A stretch of DNA of 64,000 nt from Flavobacteriaceae bacterium Ga0077528 (lineage in GTDB: Bacteria > Bacteroidota > Bacteroidia > Flavobacteriales > Flavobacteriaceae): NCBI GenBank assembly GCA_001464475.1, contig LNDX01000005.1, positions 93,954-157,953 on the forward strand, read 5' to 3'. The notes under the pieces were generated by a model. That model saw nothing but the letters and a program-made list of their open reading frames with translations. It was not told the DNA's origin and did not search any database. A program made the position numbers and the translations under genes. Of this stretch, positions 54,267-63,414 are shown piece by piece (positions within the stretch are counted from its first letter, which is position 1; each line of letters begins with the position of its first letter).

Positions 54267-54410
54267 TGGCTATGACAACGGTTCCAAGAAATAGCGTGGA
54301 ACATGATTTATCTGAAATTGGAAAGGTTATTAATTTAAAGTTTTATCTATATTTATAAAGGCTTGGTCTTAGTTTATTGCTTATTCATGAAGACGAGAAA
54401 CATTAGCAGA
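54267..54410. repeat. attC-like site 5, degenerate
   Basis: The left end TGGCTATGACAAC (54267-54279) complements the head of module 5 (GTTATAGCCA at 53000-53009) except for a three-base bulge. Inside is a short local hairpin GTTCCA/TGGAAC. The right end reads ACATTAGCAG instead of ACGTTAGCAG, so the core GTT is lost. The long arms are weak. Confidence 0.5.
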
Positions 54411-54421
54411 AATAAAAAAAA

Positions 54422-55129
54422 ATGAAAATAAAACTAATTACATTATTTGTATTACTCTCAATGTTATCGGGTTATAGTCAAAACTTTAATTCAATACAGT
54501 TTGATACAATCAAAAGAGAAACATTAACCAAGGAACTATTTTTAAAAAATGTAGTTGCAAAAGACAAAGATATTTTTGAAATTGAAAATGTAAATTACAC
54601 TGCTTTAGAGGTATTTAAAAAATACAAACAAACTAGGTATGCAGTTCAAAATGAAATAACAAACGACCAAAATAAAATTATTGGTCAACTCTATGCAATT
54701 GAAAGATATACAGAAAGTGATACACTATTCAAATTTGAAAATTTAAAATTCAATCGTTTTGAAATTTATTCTGATAATGAAAATAAAACAATTGCATTTA
54801 AGCTATATGGTGGAGTTCAAAAATTTAATGAATTATTTAAGTTTATAAAAAAATATAATATTCAAGATGAGAATTCAGATGTTAAAACTTTTGCATTGCA
54901 AGATTATTACAATTTGAAATTAAAAGACAAAACCATCTTTTTAAAAGTTACAAATAATATGGAAGCAGAACCTTCTCCTGCGCCAAGTAGTAATTCTGAA
55001 CCAATAGCAACTGAAACATCAAATAAAGTTGATGATAAATATTCTCCACCAATTGAAGTTACTGTAATTTTTAATAATGTAGGTATTGAATTAGAGGAGT
55101 ATTTAAAAGAGAATAATTACTTACGCTAA
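54422..55129 (+). CDS. Exported protein of unknown function (module 6)
   Basis: A 235-residue protein with a signal peptide (LSMLSGYSQ), a mixed alpha/beta mature part and a Ser/Pro/Thr-rich low-complexity stretch near residue 185-205 (AEPSPAPSSNSEPIATETSN). No family was recognised. Its stop codon is part of CGCTAACGG, the remaining left half of a sixth site; the right half is missing. Confidence 0.6.
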   Translation: MKIKLITLFVLLSMLSGYSQNFNSIQFDTIKRETLTKELFLKNVVAKDKDIFEIENVNYTALEVFKKYKQTRYAVQNEITNDQNKIIGQLYAIERYTESDTLFKFENLKFNRFEIYSDNENKTIAFKLYGGVQKFNELFKFIKKYNIQDENSDVKTFALQDYYNLKLKDKTIFLKVTNNMEAEPSPAPSSNSEPIATETSNKVDDKYSPPIEVTVIFNNVGIELEEYLKENNYLR

Positions 55130-55150
55130 CGGCTATTTAAAGAAATTAAG
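55124..55150 (+). repeat. Half attC-like site at the right end of the array
   Basis: CGCTAACGG at 55124-55132 resembles the left ends of the other sites (GCTAACAACGG), and GCTAA complements TTAGC in the head of module 6 (54403). No right arm follows; the sequence runs into the mgsA 3' end after about 30 bases. Confidence 0.45.
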
Positions 55151-55162
55151 ATTTCAAGTCTC

Positions 55163-55537
55163 CTACTCCAACCCATCAATTCCCAAAAGCAATAATTGTG
55201 CTGTAGCTTCATTGGTAGCTAAAGGCACATTGTGAACATCACACACACGAATCAACATATTGATATCCACTTCATGAGGATGATTCGACATAGGATCTTT
55301 GAAGAATAACACCATTTTAGTTTTTCCTTCGGCTACTCTTGCAGCAATTTGAGCATCACCACCCAATGGTCCAGAAAGCATTTTCTTTACTTTAAATCCA
55401 GCTGCTTCTGCCTTTCCTCCTGTGGTTCCGGTGGCAATTAGTTTGATATTTTCTTTTATAAGAATTTCTTTGTTCTTGTTTAAAAACTGAACTAAATCGG
55501 CTTTCTTTCCGTCGTGCGCTATTATTGCAATTTCCAT
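55163..55537 (-). CDS. mgsA: Methylglyoxal synthase
   Basis: A 124-residue protein with the MGS signature: AHDGKKADLVQFL, ATGTTGGKAE (phosphate-binding), SGPLGGDAQIAARVAEG with the catalytic Asp, and FFKDPMSNHPHEVDINMLIR with its His and Asp. It converts dihydroxyacetone phosphate to methylglyoxal and phosphate, a bypass when phosphate is low. Length is typical for the shorter form. It lies next to gapA and pfkA, consistent with control of triose phosphate flow. Confidence 0.93.
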   Translation of the reverse strand: MEIAIIAHDGKKADLVQFLNKNKEILIKENIKLIATGTTGGKAEAAGFKVKKMLSGPLGGDAQIAARVAEGKTKMVLFFKDPMSNHPHEVDINMLIRVCDVHNVPLATNEATAQLLLLGIDGLE

Positions 55538-55572
55538 TTATGCTGAATTTATTTCAGTATCTTTCATACTGA
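55537..55572. repeat. Dispersed intergenic repeat, copy 2
   Basis: Bases 55537-55556 equal 3156-3175; the copy forms a hairpin (ATGCTGAA with TTCAGTAT) directly upstream of the mgsA start codon, as copy 1 does for another gene. Confidence 0.75.
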
Positions 55573-55594
55573 ATTATTATTGATGTAAAAATAA

Positions 55595-55622
55595 AAAAAC
55601 CTGACGTGATTGTCAGGTTTTT
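55595..55622 (-). terminator. Intrinsic terminator downstream of the kinase gene
   Basis: An 11-bp stem (AAAAACCTGAC at 55595-55605 with GTCAGGTTTTT at 55612-55622) and six-base loop; on the minus strand the A-run gives a U-tract. Confidence 0.88.
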
Positions 55623-55626
55623 CTAA

Positions 55627-56478
55627 TTATTTATTTAAAATATGATAAGCAATTAATCCGTCAATTGGTCTTCTAAGAACATTACCTACTTTTATATCAT
55701 AGTGTTCTAAAACTTCTTCCAATTCGTCTTTTAGATAGAAGGCAATTGAACCTACAAAGTGAACTAATACATCATGACAATTATCGAATTGCATGATATA
55801 ATTTTCAACAAAGTCTTTCATTTCTGCTTTGATAATTTCTTTGCAGAAAGCATCATCTTTATGTTTGATTAAGAACTTGGCAAACGTCGCTAAATAGGCA
55901 TTTGGGTTGGGTTCTTTGTATAAATTATTCTTAATGTAATCAGCATCAAGGTTGTATTCTTCTTCAAATTCTTTGGCTAATTCCTTAGGCATTTTATTAA
56001 AATAATACCCACGCAATAAATGACGTCCGAAGCGATTTCCTGAGCAATCGTCCATAGCTATATAGCCAAGCGATTGCACTTTTTGATGCAACACTTTTCC
56101 GTCAAAAAAACTGCAATTAGAACCAGTTCCTAAGATGCAAACAATGGCTTTTTCGTCTTTTGGAGTAGTTGCATAAACGGCAGCATAAGTATCTTCATGT
56201 ACAGAAATAGCAGCATTTGAAAAATATTCTTTAAATACAATAGTAAGAAAGTCTTTCATTCTATCAGTTCCGCATCCGGCACCATAAAAGAATAAATGTG
56301 TTGCTTTTTCTTTATTGTGAGAAATATCAAATTTGTCGTCAAGACGATTGATAATTTCTTCTTTGTCTAAAACTTCAGGATTTAATCCTAAGGTTTGTGT
56401 TGTGAACAAAACTTTTCCGTTTTCGTCTATTGCTATCCAATCGGCTTTTGTAGATCCACTGTCAACTAATAATTTCAT
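55627..56478 (-). CDS. BadF/BadG-type ATPase, N-acetylglucosamine kinase-like
   Basis: A 283-residue ASKHA protein with the phosphate-1 motif LLVDSGSTKADWIAID, phosphate-2 VCILGTGSNCSFFDG and the adenosine-end HFVGSIAFYLKDELEEVL. It matches N-acetylglucosamine kinases of the BadF/BadG group and likely phosphorylates an amino sugar. It is downstream of gapA by about 90 bases in the same orientation. Confidence 0.85.
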   Translation of the reverse strand: MKLLVDSGSTKADWIAIDENGKVLFTTQTLGLNPEVLDKEEIINRLDDKFDISHNKEKATHLFFYGAGCGTDRMKDFLTIVFKEYFSNAAISVHEDTYAAVYATTPKDEKAIVCILGTGSNCSFFDGKVLHQKVQSLGYIAMDDCSGNRFGRHLLRGYYFNKMPKELAKEFEEEYNLDADYIKNNLYKEPNPNAYLATFAKFLIKHKDDAFCKEIIKAEMKDFVENYIMQFDNCHDVLVHFVGSIAFYLKDELEEVLEHYDIKVGNVLRRPIDGLIAYHILNK

Positions 56479-56566
56479 ATTTTAAAAGTATAGAAAAGAA
56501 AATAAAAAAGAGAACAAAAATATCGAAAAATCTATTCTCTATATTCTATTCTCTTTTTTCTTTTTA

Positions 56567-57580
<1,014 letters not shown>

Positions 57581-57630
57581 TTAATTTTATATTTTATTAT
57601 TAATTATTGAAATTGACTTTTGAAGTTGTA

Positions 57631-58617
57631 TTAAGTTGTCATGATATCAGAAACTCTCAATAGTTCTCTATCAATTTCTGAATGACCTTTTATAGCTTGT
57701 TCTAATGGTGTTAAGGCAACTTTATCGTTTAACATTCCCACCATATAATTGGATTTTCCTTCAAGAATAGATTCAACAGCTTTCACTCCTAACCTACTGG
57801 CAAGAACTCTATCAAAACATGAAGGCGAACCACCACGTTGCATGTGACCAAGAACAGAAACACGAATATCATATTCTGGAAAATTCTCTTCGATATAATC
57901 TTTTAATTCGAATACGTTTTTACCAATTTTATCACCTTCTGCAATCACCACAATACTTGATGATTTACCTGAAGCTTTACTTTTACGAAGAGAATCTAAA
58001 AGACGTTCTAATCCTAAATCTTCTTCTGGGATAAGAATTTCTTCTGCTCCTGCGCCAATTCCGGCATTAAGAGCGATATGACCTGCGTCACGTCCCATAA
58101 CCTCTACAAGAAATAAACGATTGTGTGAACTGGCAGTATCACGAATTTTATCAATACAATCAACAACGGTGTTTAATGCTGTGTCAAATCCTAATGTGTG
58201 ACTAGTTCCAAAAATATCATTGTCAATCGTACCAGGAATTCCCATTACTGGATATCCAAATTCGTTATTAAAAATTTCAGCACCAGTAAAAGAACCATCT
58301 CCACCAATAACTACTAAAGCATCAATACCAGCAGCAACAAGGTTTTGGTGAGCTTTTTTACGACCTTCAACTGTCATAAACTCTTTAGAACGAGCTGATT
58401 TTAAAATTGTTCCACCTTTGTTTACAATATTGTTTACAGAACGTGGTCCCATTTCTTTAAAATCGCCTTCTATCATTCCTTGGTAACCTCTATAAATTCC
58501 AACACATTCAATGTTGTGGTAAGCACAAGTTCTAACAACAGATCGAATAGCTGCATTCATTCCTGGAGAGTCGCCTCCTGAAGTAAGTACACCTATTTTT
58601 TTTATCGTTTTTGACAT
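57631..58617 (-). CDS. pfkA: 6-phosphofructokinase
   Basis: A 328-residue ATP-type PFK: TSGGDSPGMNAAIR (ATP), GGDGSFTGAEIF, the catalytic PGTIDNDIFG, MGRDAGHIALNAGIG and GHMQRGGSPSCFDR. It makes fructose-1,6-bisphosphate, a committed step of glycolysis. The Gly in GGDGS suggests ATP rather than pyrophosphate use. It heads the pfkA-gapA group; no exact TAnnTTTG box was found upstream. Confidence 0.96.
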   Translation of the reverse strand: MSKTIKKIGVLTSGGDSPGMNAAIRSVVRTCAYHNIECVGIYRGYQGMIEGDFKEMGPRSVNNIVNKGGTILKSARSKEFMTVEGRKKAHQNLVAAGIDALVVIGGDGSFTGAEIFNNEFGYPVMGIPGTIDNDIFGTSHTLGFDTALNTVVDCIDKIRDTASSHNRLFLVEVMGRDAGHIALNAGIGAGAEEILIPEEDLGLERLLDSLRKSKASGKSSSIVVIAEGDKIGKNVFELKDYIEENFPEYDIRVSVLGHMQRGGSPSCFDRVLASRLGVKAVESILEGKSNYMVGMLNDKVALTPLEQAIKGHSEIDRELLRVSDIMTT

Positions 58618-58763
58618 ATTTTTATGTTTTAAAATGTAAATTTAGCAAAGAATATGCATATAAGTGATGAGATTTTTACTGATTTGATAAAACCATCGAA
58701 ATTCAATCGTTTTCGTTGATAAGTTTTAAGTTATTAAGAAACTAAATTGAGAAATGCATAAAA

Positions 58764-58792
58764 AAAACCTGAATCATTCATCTTCAGGTTTT
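58764..58792 (-). terminator. Terminator overlapping the tamB stop codon
   Basis: A 10-bp stem (AAAACCTGAA at 58764-58773 with TTCAGGTTTT at 58783-58792) whose loop contains the tamB stop. The right arm encodes the final residues. The A-run at 58761-58767 yields a U-tract on the minus strand. Confidence 0.8.
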
Positions 58793-61700
58793 GCATCAGT
58801 ATTAGGTTTGTTTTCTAGTTCTGATTTTTTCTTATCTTCCTTTTTTTCTTTTTCCATTTCAATGAAACCAGGAAGCATATCAGAATCATCGTGAGTTTCA
58901 ACAAGATTCTTTTTCTCTCTATCTATTTTAGATTTGAAAATTTTATTGATCAATTCTTTGAAAGTATCAAAGTCAACTTCATAGGAAATTCCGGCGCCTT
59001 GTGTATATCCTATACCTTGTCCGATATAATTGATATCGTTTTCACGATTAAATATTCTTAGGTTCAAAGTACCATCTTCGTTAACTCGGTATTGTGCTTC
59101 AAAATTTCCAACAATAGCTGTTTCAGAAACACCACCAGTTGGCACACCTACTTTTCCATTAATGGTAATTCGTTCGTTAATTTGTGTAGTAACAGAAGCT
59201 ACTACTCTACCATCTGTTGGATTTAATGCGGTTCTATCACCAGCTGTATAGGAAACGTCAACTATCATTTTGCCATCTTTGTCATTAAATAAGTCTCCAA
59301 ATAAGGCTCCAGCTTTTTCGTAAAAACTATTAGTTATTTGCGATTGACTTATTCCTTCTGGACTTAAGAATCCACCAGTTGAAAGTAAATATAAAGCTTG
59401 TTTTTGTCGCGTATCTTTATCACTAAGCTTGGTCTCAATTTCAGATCTTAAAACAGAACTTACGTTTGGAAAATTAATATTAAAATCGGGTTCAGGATTA
59501 TTGATTGTTCCTTTTAGATCTATGATAACTTCAACTGGAATTTTTCTATTGAAAGAAGCGTTATCAATTAATACGGCCGGGTTTGCAGTAATATTTCTAG
59601 ATACAGCTTCAAGGTTTAATGTTGCATTAAATGGATTTCCTGTCCAAACGATAGAACCAAATTTTTTGACATCAAATTTCTTATCGATTAAACCTCCATA
59701 TTTAAAATTATAGGAACCTTCCCAAACTTGAAAGTCACCATTCATTTCAAACTTACCTAGAGTATTAATGTTCATATAAAGTGTTCCTACTCCTTTTCCT
59801 TTCATACCATGTTTAGAATCTCTGTCAAGAATAACTTCGATACTTGCATCTGTAGTGATATCAAACTCAAAATTCATTTGAAGTCCATTGTAGTTTCTAA
59901 TAAATTCGGCTTGTTTGGTATTAAGACCTAATTTCTCGTTTTTGGTCAAGAATTGTATGTAGTTATTTTCACTAACTGCATCAGCATCATTAATAGGAAT
60001 CTTAATATCGGTTCCTTTATTAGACTTAGCATTGACATTAATTTCTAATCCATTTGTTGGACCTTTAATCGTTGCATAACCATCTATGAATGCTCTACCA
60101 AAATAGGCCACATCTTCTTTATCTTGTGTATCTAAAGCAAGAATATTATTGGAATCAATTGTTAAATCTAATTCCCAATCGCCAAATTGTTTGTGTTTTA
60201 TAAATCCTTGCAAATCACCTTCAGTATTGAATTTAGTATCATTTACTTTAGTTTTTTGGATAATGAATTTATTTTGAGTAACATCAATAATTGAATTATC
60301 TTTAAGAGCATAATCAACATTCAAATATGGAATAGTTACTCCAGCATCATTAACAAATAATCTTCCGTTGTAATCAATATTATTAACGTCACCACTCAAA
60401 CTAGCTTTACCTGAAACAAAGCCTCTAATATTAGATAATACTTCGCCACCAAGATTACCCAATACACCTAAATTGAATTTTTGGAAATTTAAATCCAAAT
60501 CAATTAATGTAGAATTATCTACAATTTGAAGATTTCCATCAGCAGTAAATGATTTGAAATTTTCATTTTCAATTTTTGATTCAATATCAAATCTGGTAAA
60601 ATCATTATTTCCTGCAATATCTAGGTTTAAGTTTCCTAACTCGTTGTCGTTTATTATAAGATTACTTATTTCAACAGATGCAGTTGGTTGATAAATAGCA
60701 TTTTTTTGTTTTAGAAACACTTCGCCATTTAGATTTCCATCAAACTTAAATTGTTTTACATCTGGTGTAACCTTGTTTAGGTTCACATCATGAAATGTTA
60801 GTTGAATGTCTTTCTCTGTTTTTCCACTCAATAATCCCTTTAATGCTATGGATTGATTTTCGTGAGAAACTACAATATCATCAAAAGTGAAACTACTTAA
60901 CTTTTTATCAAAAACTATTTTGTTTTTATCGTTTTCCTCTTCATTTATATACCAAAGAAAGTCCTTAAACATCATTTCAGATTTGTTAAAACCGACAATG
61001 TTTTGGTTATTTTTATCAATGGTGTGATATAAATTTAAATTATAAAAGTCATTTCCTTTTTCGCCTCCTTTAAACTCTGTTCTAAACGATAAAGTATCTT
61101 TGGAAGTAGCATTAATAAGTGAAAAATCTCTTATTTTATAGTTTTTAACTTTGATACTGTCCATTTGAACATAAGTATTATACAATGGATTTTTATTATC
61201 TACTTCAAGTAACACTTTATCTAAATGTGTTCCAAAAGCATCAATAGTTTTGGAGGTGAAATTCAATTTAAAATCATTATCATCCGACTTAATAATTCCG
61301 TTAATAACAGCGTCATCACTGAACGATATATCAGGATTTATAATTTCTATAATTTTATTAAACTCTGTAAATTCAAATTTTAAAAATTGACCTTTTTTTA
61401 GATTATTTGGTTTATAATTGGTGTATAAACTTCCTAACGAATTTTCAATCATACCTGGTATTTGATTGATATCAAATTTACCTTCTACTTTTCCATTAAC
61501 TTCATTTGGTGAATACAATGAAATTGTTCTAATATTTTCAGCATCAAAACTTGAGTTAACAGTTAAATTATCAAAGAAATAAATGTCTTTAGGATTTTGA
61601 TAGGATGCATTTGTAATGACAACATCACCTCTCATATTATTGAGATTACTTCCAGTAACTTTCATGACAACATCACCTTTAAAAACGGATACTGCATCAT

Positions 61701-63303
61701 TCATGAAGTTTAAATTTTTAAGATTTGCATAATCTACTTTAGCATGAAAATCATATATATTTTCTCTTTTACTTAAGTCAACTATTCCATTGAAATCAAA
61801 AAACAAATTAGGATCATTAACATTGATGTTTCCTTTAAAAATTGGTTTTTTAAAACTTCCATCGGCCAAAATATTTTTGTAAGTATAGCCATTATATCTA
61901 ACGCTTTTAACTTCACCTGAAAACTTTGTGTCAAGGTATTTTTCAACAAATCCTTTTCCATCCACATCAACATCCATTGAAACTTTTCCAATATCCTTTC
62001 TGTTTAAAAAACTACCTACATCAAAGTTATCTAAAACTATATTACCAGAATAAGAAGCATTGTCAATGTTATCAATATCAGTCATTAAAAGTTTTGAAGA
62101 AACATTACCTAATCTTGTTTTTAAATCAAAATCGGCATCGATACTTTTCGTAGTAATCTCGGCATCTCCATTCAGATTAAATTGGCCTAACTTTTTCAAA
62201 GAAGAAGGTAATTTTTTACCTAAAACATTCGGTAGAATTGATACTAGATTTTCATAACTAGAAGTTACTTTGTCGAATGAACCATTCATGTAAAATTCTC
62301 CTTGTCCTTTTTTAGCAAAAAGATTTTTAAAGTTTACATCTCCAACAATCTCTGAATTTCTTGTATCTTTTAATTTTAGGTTTTTGATAGTAAAATCATT
62401 TAAAGTACCATCAACTTTACCTCTAAAATCGAAGAGTTGATTTTTACCCAATTCATCATAAAAATAACGAATATCATTAGAAGCGATGGTTGCTTTTTTA
62501 GAATTTACATCAAAAATTACTTTGTTATTAAAATCGGCAAAATCTTTTCTATCATATTTTAATATAACGTCTCCTTCAAAATCAGATTGAGCGGTTTTAA
62601 TACTAGTTTCTTCTAATCTAATATTCTTCTTTGTATAGGTAAATTTAGATTTTAAATTCTCTACAAACAATCCTCGATGGTCTTTGAAAGACATTTCTTT
62701 TATATTTGTAGTTACATCTGGTCCTTGAATTTTAAAATCTGTAGCTGATACATTAAGCTGAGTAAAATCAACATCTTTAGGATTTTCTCTGTTGTAATCA
62801 TGCAGAATAAAACGGCTATTTACTAAGGTAATTTTATCAGAAGTCATTAAAAACTTACCAGAAGAAGGTTTACCATCATCAAAAGCAGCTACAAATTTAT
62901 CAAGATTGGTATCTTTATCACCTTTGTATGTTTTTACATTTAAAGTTAGTTCATCTGCTTTAATGTCTCCAAAAAGCAAATCACCATCCAACAATCTTTT
63001 AGAGTCTAAAATGTTTGTAATTATTCTTTTGGCAAAAATTAAGGTGTCTTTTTTCTCATCCTTAACCATAACACCTTTCATTTGAATACCTCCAAATATT
63101 GTGACTTCTACTTGGTCTACATAAATATTAGTTCCGTATTGTTTGTTAAGTTCTTCGGTGTAGTAATGGGCAATTCTTGTTTGAACTGACGGCAAAGAAA
63201 GAGCAATACCAGTCAATAATAACAGAAATAAAAGCGCAAGAAAAACGCGAAAAACAATTTTCCTGATTTTTTTAAAACGAGTATTTACTTTTTTTTCTTT
63301 CAA
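58774..63303 (-). CDS. tamB: TamB-like translocation and assembly module protein
   Basis: A 1509-residue protein with one N-terminal transmembrane helix (about 15-36), a very long series of beta-strands of the AsmA/TamB type, and the C-terminal DUF490 domain (about 1150-1450, with GTLYMNINTLGKFEMNGDF and NPEPDFNINFPNVSSVL). It spans the periplasm and helps move lipids or outer-membrane proteins. It must start at a TTG (63303): an in-frame TAA lies at 63307, and the next Met is about residue 74. The C-terminal tail is highly charged. Confidence 0.9.
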   Translation of the reverse strand: MKEKKVNTRFKKIRKIVFRVFLALLFLLLLTGIALSLPSVQTRIAHYYTEELNKQYGTNIYVDQVEVTIFGGIQMKGVMVKDEKKDTLIFAKRIITNILDSKRLLDGDLLFGDIKADELTLNVKTYKGDKDTNLDKFVAAFDDGKPSSGKFLMTSDKITLVNSRFILHDYNRENPKDVDFTQLNVSATDFKIQGPDVTTNIKEMSFKDHRGLFVENLKSKFTYTKKNIRLEETSIKTAQSDFEGDVILKYDRKDFADFNNKVIFDVNSKKATIASNDIRYFYDELGKNQLFDFRGKVDGTLNDFTIKNLKLKDTRNSEIVGDVNFKNLFAKKGQGEFYMNGSFDKVTSSYENLVSILPNVLGKKLPSSLKKLGQFNLNGDAEITTKSIDADFDLKTRLGNVSSKLLMTDIDNIDNASYSGNIVLDNFDVGSFLNRKDIGKVSMDVDVDGKGFVEKYLDTKFSGEVKSVRYNGYTYKNILADGSFKKPIFKGNINVNDPNLFFDFNGIVDLSKRENIYDFHAKVDYANLKNLNFMNDAVSVFKGDVVMKVTGSNLNNMRGDVVITNASYQNPKDIYFFDNLTVNSSFDAENIRTISLYSPNEVNGKVEGKFDINQIPGMIENSLGSLYTNYKPNNLKKGQFLKFEFTEFNKIIEIINPDISFSDDAVINGIIKSDDNDFKLNFTSKTIDAFGTHLDKVLLEVDNKNPLYNTYVQMDSIKVKNYKIRDFSLINATSKDTLSFRTEFKGGEKGNDFYNLNLYHTIDKNNQNIVGFNKSEMMFKDFLWYINEEENDKNKIVFDKKLSSFTFDDIVVSHENQSIALKGLLSGKTEKDIQLTFHDVNLNKVTPDVKQFKFDGNLNGEVFLKQKNAIYQPTASVEISNLIINDNELGNLNLDIAGNNDFTRFDIESKIENENFKSFTADGNLQIVDNSTLIDLDLNFQKFNLGVLGNLGGEVLSNIRGFVSGKASLSGDVNNIDYNGRLFVNDAGVTIPYLNVDYALKDNSIIDVTQNKFIIQKTKVNDTKFNTEGDLQGFIKHKQFGDWELDLTIDSNNILALDTQDKEDVAYFGRAFIDGYATIKGPTNGLEINVNAKSNKGTDIKIPINDADAVSENNYIQFLTKNEKLGLNTKQAEFIRNYNGLQMNFEFDITTDASIEVILDRDSKHGMKGKGVGTLYMNINTLGKFEMNGDFQVWEGSYNFKYGGLIDKKFDVKKFGSIVWTGNPFNATLNLEAVSRNITANPAVLIDNASFNRKIPVEVIIDLKGTINNPEPDFNINFPNVSSVLRSEIETKLSDKDTRQKQALYLLSTGGFLSPEGISQSQITNSFYEKAGALFGDLFNDKDGKMIVDVSYTAGDRTALNPTDGRVVASVTTQINERITINGKVGVPTGGVSETAIVGNFEAQYRVNEDGTLNLRIFNRENDINYIGQGIGYTQGAGISYEVDFDTFKELINKIFKSKIDREKKNLVETHDDSDMLPGFIEMEKEKKEDKKKSELENKPNTDAKPEDE

Positions 63304-63343
63304 AATTTAATTTTGGCATTGAATAAGAAACCCCGAAAATAGT

Positions 63344-63351
63344 TACTTTTG
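63344..63351 (+). promoter_or_regulatory. Promoter of tsaD
   Basis: TActTTTG is an exact -7 match; TTG at 63319-63321 lies 22 bases upstream as a -33 element. The ATG is 63 bases downstream. Confidence 0.65.
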
Positions 63352-63414
63352 TATTCGTTGTAAAAATAATCGTTTTATAATGGTTATTCAAATATAATTC
63401 AAAAATTGTGCCCA

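Noticed and set aside
48174..55162. The accessory region as a prophage, conjugative element or transposon
   Set aside because: No integrase, transposase, capsid, portal, relaxase or terminal inverted repeats were seen; the repeated junctions fit cassettes better.
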